A stretch of DNA of 64,000 nucleotides from Jatrophihabitans sp. (GTDB lineage: Bacteria > Actinomycetota > Actinomycetes > Mycobacteriales > Jatrophihabitantaceae), in assembly GCA_025924515.1 (NCBI GenBank), contig JAICIE010000002.1, forward strand, positions 1 to 64,000, read 5' to 3'. Positions 9,094 through 17,061 of this stretch are shown piece after piece (position 1 is the first letter of the stretch; each line of letters begins with the position of its first letter). The notes beneath the pieces were generated by a model, which saw only the letters and a program-made list of their open reading frames with translations, was not told the DNA's origin and searched no databases. A program made the position numbers and the translations under genes.

Positions 9094-9779
9094 ATCCTGG
9101 GATGGGACCCGCCGCCGCTCGCCGCGCTCGAGCCGAGCGGAAGATCCTCGATGCCGCGTGGGCGGAGATGGCCCGGGAGGGCGTCGCGGCGTTGAGCGTG
9201 CGCGAGGTCGCCCGCGCCGTGGGGATCCGGCAGCAGTCGCTGACCTACTACTTCCCCACCAAGCAGGCGCTGCTCGACGCCTTGTTCGCCGATGGCTTCG
9301 CGGCCCTGCGGCAGTGCTTCGACCGGCTACCCGCAGCAGCCGAACCGGTGACAGGCGTGGTCGACCTCGCGGTGGCGTTCGTCGAGCATCTCGTGGCGCG
9401 ACCGGCGGCCTACCACCTGATGTTCCAGGGCACCGTACCCGGCTTCGACCCCAGCCCGGACAGCCACGCGATCGCCTTGACCGTCCTGCAAGAGCTCATC
9501 GACCGGTTGGCGGCTGCCGGCATCACCGCGCTCGACGACGTCGCACTGGTGCGCAGCGTGATGAGCGGGATCGCCGCGGAACAGATCGCCAACGACCCGA
9601 GCGGTCACCTGTTCGCCGACCAGACCGAGCGCGGGATCCGGGCGGTGCTCGCGGCGATCCACCCGCAGCTCACGAAGCGGGCGACCGGACGGTCTGCCCA
9701 ACACGCGGACAGGCAACACCGACGAGCAAACGACTCCGCCGCCAGCGAGCGGCGCCGACCGGGAGGATCAGCTGCGTGA
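9087..9779 (+). CDS. TetR/AcrR family transcriptional regulator
   Basis: A 230-residue TetR repressor. The N-terminal HTH reads ILDAAWAEMAREGVAALSVREVARAVGI, then RQQSLTYYFPTKQALLDAL. The C-terminal ligand domain follows. The ATG at 9087 lies inside an operator-like palindrome; another ATG at 9102 would leave the operator in the leader. Its last codons overlap the GTG of the AhpD-like gene at 9776, so the two are co-transcribed and probably jointly autoregulated together with the divergent SRPBCC gene. The effector is unknown. Confidence 0.9.
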   Translation: MTDPGMGPAAARRARAERKILDAAWAEMAREGVAALSVREVARAVGIRQQSLTYYFPTKQALLDALFADGFAALRQCFDRLPAAAEPVTGVVDLAVAFVEHLVARPAAYHLMFQGTVPGFDPSPDSHAIALTVLQELIDRLAAAGITALDDVALVRSVMSGIAAEQIANDPSGHLFADQTERGIRAVLAAIHPQLTKRATGRSAQHADRQHRRANDSAASERRRPGGSAA

Positions 9780-11056
9780 GCGTCAACCTGGAAGCCAGAG
9801 GAACAGGCGTCGCGCTGACGCCGCTGCTGCACGACGCCGCGGTCGACTGGCCCGTCCTGCGCCAGCACTACGGACCGCTGCTCGAGCTGGTCGACACGGT
9901 GCTCGGCGTCGTCCCGAACTGCGACCGGTACCTAGAGATCTGGCCTCCCGGCTTCCGGACCTACAACGTACTGGTGCCGAACCTGCTCAACCTGCCGGTT
10001 CCGGTGCTCGGCGTCGGCGGTCCGCCGCCATCGGCCGTCGGCCTCGCCATGTACGTCGCCAGCCGCACCGCCGGGTGCTCGTACTGCTCGGCGCACAGCT
10101 GCTCGTTCGCGCTGCGTCGCGGCGCCACCCTGGACACGGTCGCGGCGGCGGTGCTGGCCAGCCACCCGTCGCTGCCGCGAGGAGAGGCCGCGACAGTCGC
10201 GGTGGCGCACGGGCTCGCCTCGTCGCCCAGTTCGATGACGTCGGGCCAACGGCAGGAGCTGGAGGACGTCTACGGGCACAAGCAGGCAGAGTGGGTCGCC
10301 GCGGGCGCCGTCCTGATGGGCTTTCTGAACACCTTCATGGACGTCGTCGGCGTCGAGCTCGAGCAGGACGTCCTCGACGAGATCGCGCCCACGCTCGGAA
10401 CCGGGTGGTCGGCCGGCAAGACCGGCGCCCTTCTTGACCCGTCCGCGCCGGCGCGACCGACGCCGGCTGCCGACGGGCTGCGCACAAAGCTGCGGCTGCT
10501 GCCGCTCATGCCGGCGGCCATCCGCTACGACAGGCGCTGGCAGCGCGGAACGCCGAGCTCGGCATCCGCCGTCGCGGACGTCCTGCGTCGCGAAACCGGC
10601 CACGACTTTCCCGTGCTCGCCTCGTTGCGCTCGGGTCGGATCCGGCGCTGCATCGCCACCGTGCTGCTCGACAACCTCGACCCGCGCTCGTCCGAGGTCG
10701 GCATCGTGACCAAGCTGCTCGCCGGCACCGTGTTCGCGGCCGTGGTGCAGGACGAGCGCCTCGCAGGCGACGTCGCGGCCCTCGCTGACGCCGCGGACGT
10801 GCCGGCGCGACGCCTCGCCGACGCGACGGCGTTCGCAGCCGACAACGACCGCATCCCGGCCGACGACGCGCAGCAGGCGGCGCTGCTGGCGCTCGCACGC
10901 GCAGGCTCGTATAGCCCCGCGCGGGTCACCGAAGACGTCGCGACAGCGTGCCGAGACAGTGGCCTCTCTCCCGCCTCGATCGTCGAGCTGGTGACGTGGC
11001 TGTCCGTCCTGCAGCTGCTGCGCCGCCTCACGGCCTGGGCGCGCCCGGTCGCCTGA
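9776..11056 (+). CDS. AhpD-like/carboxymuconolactone decarboxylase-type protein, long form
   Basis: A 426-residue protein whose N-terminal half has an AhpD/CMD-type active site, SRTAGCSYCSAHSC: a CxxC pair followed by His, as in peroxidase or thiol-reducing AhpD proteins. The C-terminal half (from about residue 250) repeats a helical pattern of similar layout but without the CxxC. It may be a diverged second copy. At more than twice the usual length, it looks like a tandem duplication with one dead active site. The GTG start overlaps the TetR stop codon. Together with the SRPBCC gene it forms a small TetR-controlled module. Its substrate is unknown. Confidence 0.75.
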   Translation: MSVNLEARGTGVALTPLLHDAAVDWPVLRQHYGPLLELVDTVLGVVPNCDRYLEIWPPGFRTYNVLVPNLLNLPVPVLGVGGPPPSAVGLAMYVASRTAGCSYCSAHSCSFALRRGATLDTVAAAVLASHPSLPRGEAATVAVAHGLASSPSSMTSGQRQELEDVYGHKQAEWVAAGAVLMGFLNTFMDVVGVELEQDVLDEIAPTLGTGWSAGKTGALLDPSAPARPTPAADGLRTKLRLLPLMPAAIRYDRRWQRGTPSSASAVADVLRRETGHDFPVLASLRSGRIRRCIATVLLDNLDPRSSEVGIVTKLLAGTVFAAVVQDERLAGDVAALADAADVPARRLADATAFAADNDRIPADDAQQAALLALARAGSYSPARVTEDVATACRDSGLSPASIVELVTWLSVLQLLRRLTAWARPVA

Positions 11057-11421
11057 GCACCGCCTGCCACCTCGGCCAAGCAAGCGTGGGAGATCAAAGA
11101 CCGCAACAAAAACCGGTGTCCTCGTGAACATGCGCGATCAGTTCGGCGATCATCCAATCCGGCCGGGAGGTCTGTGCCGCGGCAAATATCGCGCGGGGCG
11201 TTCGGTTAGACGGTGCCCGCGAGGCCTTGGTGGTGGCTGCCCCGGTCGCCCTCGTCGCTCGTGAGGCCGGGCAGAGAGGCGAGCGACCGCGAGCGCAAAT
11301 TGAAACAACGGACGGGACCTCTCCATGGAGAGGTCCCGTCCGTTGTGCTGTTCGGCGCCCAGCCGGTACGGGTGGGTGTGACGCGTGCGCCCGAGCAGCG
11401 CGCGCGAGACCCCACCGGGAG
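11057..11421. other. convergent intergenic region with a long palindrome
   Basis: About 365 bases between the ends of the AhpD-like gene (plus) and the small secreted protein (minus). The only clear structure is the 42-base perfect palindrome at 11305-11346, annotated separately. No coding frame here has convincing codon use or a start site. Confidence 0.6.
11305..11346. terminator. 42-base perfect palindrome, likely bidirectional terminator
   Basis: A perfect inverted repeat with 21-base arms meeting at CCATGG; the left arm starts ACAACGGACGGGACCTCTCC. It lies between two convergent genes, the expected place for a bidirectional terminator. An AAATTGAAA stretch precedes it, but there is no long U-tract on either side. 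A plasmid-like or REP-type element is an alternative. Confidence 0.6.
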
Positions 11422-11628
11422 TTAGAAGCCGGGCGGCGGGAAACCGCAGACGCGCTCGTACGCCGCGACCTTATTGGCTAGGGCCTGAGCGGTTCCGGTG
11501 TTTGACGCCGGAACCGTGGGGATGACCTGACACGCCAGCGGCGGTTCCGGCGGCGCTGCCTGAGCCGCGGGGACGAGCCCGATCCCAACCACTGCGCCAG
11601 CAGCCACCACGATCGCGAGTCGTTTCAC
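11422..11628 (-). CDS. small secreted protein
   Basis: A 68-residue precursor with a clear signal peptide (MKRLAIVVAAGAVVGIGLV, cleavage after AQA) and a mature part of about 45 residues with two cysteines (LACQVIP and ERVCGFPPPGF) that could form one disulfide. The start is GTG with GGCGGAG in front. No family is recognised. It diverges from the TetR gene at 11695, whose product may control it. Confidence 0.65.
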   Translation of the reverse strand: MKRLAIVVAAGAVVGIGLVPAAQAAPPEPPLACQVIPTVPASNTGTAQALANKVAAYERVCGFPPPGF

Positions 11629-11694
11629 ATCTCCGCCTTCCGTCGCTCCCCGCTATTGTTACGCATTCAAACGACAGGTTGGAGTCTTGTCAAC

Positions 11695-12318
11695 ATGCAC
11701 GCTAAGCCGCGGCGCCTGGACCCAGAGGCCCGTCGCCGCCAGATCATCCAGATCGCGCGCCAGTTGTTCGCCGAGCGTGGCCGCGACGTCTCCACCGCCG
11801 ACGTCGCGGCCGCCGCCCAGATCACCCGAGCTCTGGTGCACCACTACTTCCCTGGCATCGACGCGCTGCGTGACGCAGTCGCGATGGAGATAGCCGAGAG
11901 CGCCGCCACTATGTTGGCCCGCGCACCCGACCGGGCAATCGAGCAACGCGTACGACACAACGTGAATGCATTCCTCGACGCCGTGGAGGCGAATCGATAT
12001 GCCTGGCTGACGACCGTCGGCGCGGACGGCGGATCACAGACGCCCGCCGGGCGCACCCTTCGAAAGGCAATCCTCGAACGCATGCTCGCCAACAACGCCG
12101 ACACCATCGAGGACACCCCATGGGCACGGTTGTGCCTGACCGGATACATGGGCTTCACCGACGCGGTCCTCCGCCACTGGATCCTCGAGCATGGCTCGCG
12201 CGCCGAAGCGCAGGAAGCTCTCACCGAAACGCTGCTGCACCTGCTCACCCACACCATCCCGACCGGCGGACACACAGCACGACCTTCGCCCCGATCGCCC
12301 CACCCAGGCGCCCACTAG
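11695..12318 (+). CDS. TetR/AcrR family transcriptional regulator
   Basis: A 207-residue repressor with the HTH segment IIQIARQLFAERGRDVSTADVAAAAQ, then ITRALVHHYFPGIDALRDAV. The rest is a helical ligand-binding domain (TLRKAILERMLANNADTI). The ATG at 11695 is preceded by GGAG about 10 bases upstream; an upstream TTG at 11656 is in frame but less likely. The gene is divergent from the small secreted protein. The intergenic space is only 66 bases and no palindrome stands out, so the operator is not identified. Confidence 0.88.
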   Translation: MHAKPRRLDPEARRRQIIQIARQLFAERGRDVSTADVAAAAQITRALVHHYFPGIDALRDAVAMEIAESAATMLARAPDRAIEQRVRHNVNAFLDAVEANRYAWLTTVGADGGSQTPAGRTLRKAILERMLANNADTIEDTPWARLCLTGYMGFTDAVLRHWILEHGSRAEAQEALTETLLHLLTHTIPTGGHTARPSPRSPHPGAH

Positions 12319-12943
12319 GAGCCTGGGTCGCGTACGGCTGATCACGTTCGTGGGCACGCGGCGCTCAATCCGACCAGCGCCCACGAAGCTCGTTCGCAAG
12401 TTGGCAGCTGAGGATTTCGGCCAGCAGCGTGCCCGCCAGCCGCGCACTCGGCAAGAACGCTGATCGAGACGGCTGCGGAAACGCCAGTCACCGCAGATAG
12501 GCGATGCGCCACCGCCCTTCACCTCTGCCGTCAGAGACGTCGACGTCTCCCCGGCAAGTTCCCGCCCAACTGAACTGACAGCAAGACGCTGGCCGTTGCC
12601 GCCACCGGCACATCCGCTCAGTAGCCGCCGTCCGAGCGCACTGAGTTGCCGATGTCCCAAGTGGACTACAAGCACCCTCGCTGTGGAAGGTCGGCGTGAC
12701 GGGTCACCTGACTCGCCCGGACGGCGACTTCGATATGTCCGGCGTATGCGCTGATTTCGTACGATCCAGCGGGCAAGATCATGCGGTAGCCGGTTCGGCT
12801 CGGTGAGCGACCGCGCGGATCGAGCCGTCAGCGCGTCGCGGCCGGCTCGAACGGGCCGACCGAGGCTGCGAGGACGCAGGCTCAGCACACTCGCGCAGGT
12901 TCGGGGTGACCGGATGTCAGACTTCCGCTCTAACCTGGGTGCT
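12319..12943. other. long gap with no recognised gene
   Basis: About 625 bases between the TetR gene and the VOC gene. Long minus-strand frames cross it, but they are Arg/Ser-rich, lack family motifs and run on into the TetR gene as an antisense frame. I see no hairpin or repeat of note. It may hold gene debris like the rest of 4-14 kb. Confidence 0.5.
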
Positions 12944-13315
12944 ATGGACTGGAAGATCGAACTTATCTTCGTCCCGGTGGCCGACGTCGACCGCGCGAAG
13001 GGATTCTACGTCGACCAGCTCGGCTTCTCCGCCGATCACGATCAGCAAGTCGAAGGGCAGCTCCGTTTCGTGCAGTGCACGCCGCCCGGCTCGGCCTGCT
13101 CGATCGCGTTCGGTACCGGCATAACCCAGATGCAGCCGGGCACACAGCGCGGCATCCAGGTAGTTGTCGACGATGCCTCGGCAGCACGCCAGCACCTGCT
13201 CGACCACGGTGTTGCCGCGAGCGATGTCGATCCCCAGCCATGGGGAAAGTTCGTCACCTTCGACGACCCGGACGGCAACGGCTGGATCCTGCAGGAGTTG
13301 CCGCCGCGCCCGTGA
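12944..13315 (+). CDS. VOC superfamily (glyoxalase/bleomycin resistance-like) protein
   Basis: A 123-residue vicinal-oxygen-chelate protein. Two beta-alpha-beta-beta-beta halves are visible: WKIELIFVPVADVDRAKGFY, then GTQRGIQVVVDDASAARQHL and the closing FDDPDGNGWILQELP, where the Glu is the usual metal ligand. I chose ATG 12944, which begins the first strand directly; an ATG at 12914 is in frame. There is no clear ribosome binding site and a TAACCT just upstream could be a -10 element, so the message may be leaderless. The substrate is unknown. Confidence 0.85.
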   Translation: MDWKIELIFVPVADVDRAKGFYVDQLGFSADHDQQVEGQLRFVQCTPPGSACSIAFGTGITQMQPGTQRGIQVVVDDASAARQHLLDHGVAASDVDPQPWGKFVTFDDPDGNGWILQELPPRP

Positions 13316-13405
13316 CACCGATGCCGAACGCGGCCGGCCTGACCGATCGCGCCTGAGCTGTCGAGAGCCGCAGGCCGCGGGCGACCCGGTCACGAGCAGG
13401 AGGGT

Positions 13406-13771
13406 GTGAGCATGGCGGTGCTCGAGGACGTTCGTCGACTGGGCGTGGAGCTGGAGCGCTCCTACGAGGTCTACGTCCACGGCCGACTGAAGTTCCGGGT
13501 GAAGCAGATCGTCTACGTGGCATTCTCCCTCGACGAGCAGGCAATGGGCTTCGCGTTCCCGAGCGAGGAGCGCGCGGTGCTCGTCGCGAACGAGCCGCAC
13601 AAGTTCCAGCTGCCGTCGGCGTCGGACGTGCGGTTCAACTGGGTCCACGCCGACCTCGCGGAGCTCGACCCGACAGAAGCCCGCGAGCTCGTCGTCGACG
13701 CCTGGCGAATGGTCGTCCCTCGCAAGGTGTCCCGGGCATACGACCTCGCCCATCCCGATGGCCCGGGCTGA
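13406..13771 (+). CDS. MmcQ/YjbR-like family protein
   Basis: A 121-residue protein with the pattern of the MmcQ/YjbR (DUF419) family: RSYEVYVHGRLKFRVKQIVYVAF, then MGFAFPSEERAVLVANEP, the aromatic-rich FNWVHADLAELD and the closing helix ARELVVDAWRMVVPRKVS. Members have a CyaY-like DNA-binding fold of uncertain role. GGAGG lies just before the GTG start; ATG 13412 is an alternative. It follows the VOC gene after 90 bases and may be co-transcribed with it. Confidence 0.8.
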   Translation: MSMAVLEDVRRLGVELERSYEVYVHGRLKFRVKQIVYVAFSLDEQAMGFAFPSEERAVLVANEPHKFQLPSASDVRFNWVHADLAELDPTEARELVVDAWRMVVPRKVSRAYDLAHPDGPG

Positions 13772-14037
13772 CACCGGTACGCCACCCACGCCGATCCAAG
13801 AACGACCATGAGGTAACCGGCACGAGCATCCTCGACCGGCACGCCACCTACATCGCCGGCGCCCAGTAGTCAGCCCGCGCTGGCGTGCGGCGCAGCGCCC
13901 GATACGCACGCTGGATCCGTCGATAGCGACCAGCGTCTAATGCTCAAGTATGTGCGCCGATCGATCGCTATCGCACGGCACGCTTCCCGTCGACGTCCCT
14001 CGACCGGCCATTTGAGCCGGCGGGTCTCGCGTTAACG

Positions 14038-14256
14038 GGCCCGATTGAAGTCGCACTCCCGCCGCCGATCGCCGTTCCGGCTGTTGATCCGCTGGCTACT
14101 GCGCAGTCCGTACTCGGCGCCGCAGATCGCGTCCGCCTCGGCGCCCATCAACGCCTGCACGAACGTGGCAATCAGCTGCCGCAGCTGATCCGGCGACGCC
14201 TGCTGCACCTGCTTGGAAAGCCAACCTGACAGGTCAATAATGGATGGTGCGGTCAT
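14038..14256 (-). mobile_element. IS256-family transposase remnant (N-terminus only)
   Basis: The minus strand starts MTAPSIIDLSGWLSKQ and continues to MGAEADAICGAEYG, then RINSRNGDRRRE. This is the standard N-terminal domain of IS256/Mutator-type transposases, where relatives read AEYGQRSxxRxNxRNGYRxRxWDT. A good GAGGAG site precedes the ATG. Similarity stops after about 65 codons near 14055, and the catalytic DDE part is gone. The remnant is inactive. Confidence 0.75.
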
Positions 14257-14817
14257 CGCGATGCTCCTCGTCTCGAGCTCTCTGGTCGGAACTCGTTGAG
14301 GATCGCGCGGTGGCCGTTTCACATCACCACGACACCTCACCGGCCGTACATCAAACACCACGTCTCTGGACGCAACTGACTCCCGAATCCCTAGTTCTAG
14401 GGATGAGCGCTCTGACGCATCGAGCGATGACTGCCTCGATCCGGGCGGTCCGCGACGAGCTCTGGGATCTCGTCGGAGAAGCGTGGCAGGACCCGAGTTC
14501 GGCGAAGCAGTAACCGAGGCCCTTGGTTCGCTCCTGTCCTACGACGGCTGGTGCCCGCTCGGACTCGACCCACGCACCGGGCTTCGCACCTTCCAGTTCG
14601 GACGCGGCGGCACGGAGGGGCCTCGGAGATGGCCGCCAACGAGGCAACAAAATACGCGGACCCGTGATCCGAGATCGCCCGCAGTTGGCCATCCGCAATA
14701 TCAGGACAGTGGCGCCTTGATGACCGTATAAGGCGGTATGCGGGTAGTCCCGAGAAACCGTACAAGCAGCCATTTTTGCGCATCGGGAATGGCCCATGGG
14801 TACGGCAGCAGGAAAGA
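14257..14817. other. long gap, probably IS-flanking debris
   Basis: About 560 bases between the IS256 remnant and the histidine kinase. Open frames on both strands lack recognisable motifs. The plus-strand frame ending at 14513 (tail VRDELWDLVGEAWQ) has some coding bias but no start or family, so I leave it uncalled. The first 100 bases probably include the IS256 left end. Confidence 0.4.
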
Positions 14818-16218
14818 ATGACCTCAAGGAAAGTCCTGAAGTCATACGGACGGAGGTTTGCGGACCGGCGGTTCGCAGAGTTAGCTGAAGGAGTGCTGAT
14901 AGGCGGGATCCCGGTGTCACAGCCGGGATGCGGCTCCGGCGTTGCTCGGCCGTTCGGATGGCGCCGCGATGCCGCCGCGACGGTCGAGCAAACTGCACAA
15001 GGCGCGCCCACCGTTGCGAATCTCACCCCTGCGGTTTCGCGATCGTGGGTGCGCCCGACGCTGATAGGTCGCGCCTGGGCACCACGGTCGCGCAGCGTCG
15101 CCGATGCTGCGGCGGCGGCACTGTTGATGGCGCTAGCGATCGCGCAGATCGCGAACGAGCCTGCTGACGTCGACCCGATGGGCTGGGTACTGGGCTGCGT
15201 GGGTGCCTTGGCCATCGTATGGCGGCGCCGCGCGCCCATCCTTGTGCTGGCGGTCAGCGCGGGGAGCTTCTGCCTGTATGAAGCGCTCAACCAGCCTGGA
15301 CGGCCGACGCCCCTGCCTTTCCTGGTCGCTGTCTACACGCTCGCCACCGCCGGGCAGGCGCTGCCGGCTGCAGTTGCGAGCTTTGCAACGATCGCGGGTG
15401 CTGTCGGGGCGGCTTTCATCCGTTACGGCGGGCTGCCGACCGACTTCGACGACGTCTTCTTCTCATATGTCCTCGCCACCGGCTCGGCGTGCGCGCTGGG
15501 CTACGGCGTCCAGGTGAGTCGGACCCGGACGGAGTTGCTCCGCCAACAGGCTGCTCGTCTCGAATCGGCGCACGCGGTTCACGAGCGGCAGGTGGTGAAT
15601 CAAGAGCTCAACCGGATCGCGCGCGACCTGCACGACGTCGTGTCGCATCAGGTCAGCGTGATCACGGCGCTCGCGGCGGGGGCCGTCCGTGTCTTCGACG
15701 TGCAGCCGGATCAAGCCCGGTCGGCCCTGCAGTCCATCGAGCTCTGCGGGCGGGACGCCATCACGGAGATGCGCTTGATGTTGCGAGTGCTCCGGCCGTC
15801 CGCCGAGGACGGGCGCGATCCCCGGCGGCGATTGTTGCAGCTCGACGGCCTCGTGCGGCGCACGGTCGAAGCGGGCGTTCCGGTGGAGCTTAGCGTCACA
15901 GGGCAGCTACGCCCGCTTCCGGCCGGCCTCGAATTCTGCGCCTTCCGCATAGTGCAGGAAGCACTGACCAACGTCCTCAAGCACGCAGGACCATGTCACG
16001 CCTACATTCGCCTCAATTTCGCCGTGTCGGCGCTCGAGGTCGAGGTGCGGGACACTGGCGGGGGCATGCCCTCGCGTCCTGACACCGGACAAGGTTTGAT
16101 CGGCATGCAGGAGCGGGCGGCCCTGGTCGGCGGAAAGCTCACGGTCGCCCCGGCCGGTGACGGTGGTGTTCGGGTCCTCGCCAGTCTCCCGATCACCTGC
16201 GCGGGAGCCGCCGAATGA
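14818..16218 (+). CDS. sensor histidine kinase (NarL/DesK-type)
   Basis: A membrane kinase with several helices from about residue 95 (VADAAAAALLMALAIAQIA; WVLGCVGALAIVW; and others), then the HisKA_3 domain with His272 in IARDLHDVVSHQVSV. The HATPase domain has QEALTNVLKHAG, DTGGGM and GLIGMQERAAL. The start is uncertain. ATG 14818 gives 466 residues, but the first 80 look unlike a kinase N-terminus, and GTG 15049 would start just before the first helix. It overlaps the response regulator at 16215 by 4 bases. The RND efflux operon lies directly downstream on the same strand and is the likely target. Confidence 0.88.
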   Translation: MTSRKVLKSYGRRFADRRFAELAEGVLIGGIPVSQPGCGSGVARPFGWRRDAAATVEQTAQGAPTVANLTPAVSRSWVRPTLIGRAWAPRSRSVADAAAAALLMALAIAQIANEPADVDPMGWVLGCVGALAIVWRRRAPILVLAVSAGSFCLYEALNQPGRPTPLPFLVAVYTLATAGQALPAAVASFATIAGAVGAAFIRYGGLPTDFDDVFFSYVLATGSACALGYGVQVSRTRTELLRQQAARLESAHAVHERQVVNQELNRIARDLHDVVSHQVSVITALAAGAVRVFDVQPDQARSALQSIELCGRDAITEMRLMLRVLRPSAEDGRDPRRRLLQLDGLVRRTVEAGVPVELSVTGQLRPLPAGLEFCAFRIVQEALTNVLKHAGPCHAYIRLNFAVSALEVEVRDTGGGMPSRPDTGQGLIGMQERAALVGGKLTVAPAGDGGVRVLASLPITCAGAAE

Positions 16219-16901
16219 CGATTCGGGTCGCCGTGGTCGACGACCAACCCTTGATGCGAATCGCATTAAGGATGTCGCTCGCGGCCGAGAGCGACATCGA
16301 AGTCGTAGCGCAAGGCGCCGACGGCGTCGAGGCCTTGGATCTCATCGAGCGCCTCGAACCCGACGTGGTCGTCATGGACATCCGCATGCCCCGCCTCGAC
16401 GGCATCGCCGCCACTCGCCGGCTCACCGCTTCTGGCCGCGGCCGACCACAGCGGGTGCTGATCATGACGACCTTCGACCTGGACGAGTACGTCGTCGAAG
16501 CGCTGCGGGCCGGCGCGAGCGGATTCATCCTCAAGGACGCGACCTCGGAGGAGCTGGTCCGCGCTGTTCGGGTCGTTGCACGCGGAGAGGCTCTACTGGC
16601 GCCGGCCGTCACCCGGCGCCTGCTCGACCGCTATGCCCGGCGCCTGCCGCCCGCCTCGTCCGCGCCCGCAACCGACCTCAGCCAGCTGACGTCGCGAGAG
16701 CTCGCCGTCCTGCGCCTCGTTGCGCAGGGGATGTCCAACGCCGCGATCGCAGCGTCGATGCATCTCGCGGAGAGCAGCGTCAAGACGCACGTGTCCCATG
16801 TGCTGGCGAAGCTCGACAAACGCGACCGCGTGCAGCTCGTCATCGCCGCCTACGAGGCCGGTCTCGTGCAACCGACCGGCGGGCTCCTGCCGTCCGATTG
16901 A
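16215..16901 (+). CDS. LuxR/NarL-family response regulator
   Basis: A 228-residue regulator. The receiver domain carries VVDDQP, the phospho-acceptor Asp55 in VMDIRMPR, MTTF and FILKDAT. The LuxR HTH is at LTSRELAVLRLVAQG, then AESSVKTHVSHVLAKL. The ATG overlaps the stop codon of the kinase at 16218. Only 160 bases separate it from the RND operon. It probably controls that operon, though no binding site is visible. Confidence 0.93.
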   Translation: MTIRVAVVDDQPLMRIALRMSLAAESDIEVVAQGADGVEALDLIERLEPDVVVMDIRMPRLDGIAATRRLTASGRGRPQRVLIMTTFDLDEYVVEALRAGASGFILKDATSEELVRAVRVVARGEALLAPAVTRRLLDRYARRLPPASSAPATDLSQLTSRELAVLRLVAQGMSNAAIAASMHLAESSVKTHVSHVLAKLDKRDRVQLVIAAYEAGLVQPTGGLLPSD

Positions 16902-17061
16902 CGGCGGCCCGATACCTGAGGAGGAGCAGGACACCGCCTTAAGACGGATGCCTGGGCCATCGGTAGGACGCGCTGACTGGGGCCTTCGGGCCGACGACAA
17001 GGTCCCGTAACAGCGGCGACCCTGTGACTCTGCCCGTCCGCCGTGGGAGTCCGGTGCCAAC

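Noticed and set aside
14244-14513. Plus-strand frame ending with VRDELWDLVGEAWQ
   Set aside because: Some codon bias at its end, but it starts inside the IS256 remnant and has no recognised family or ribosome site.
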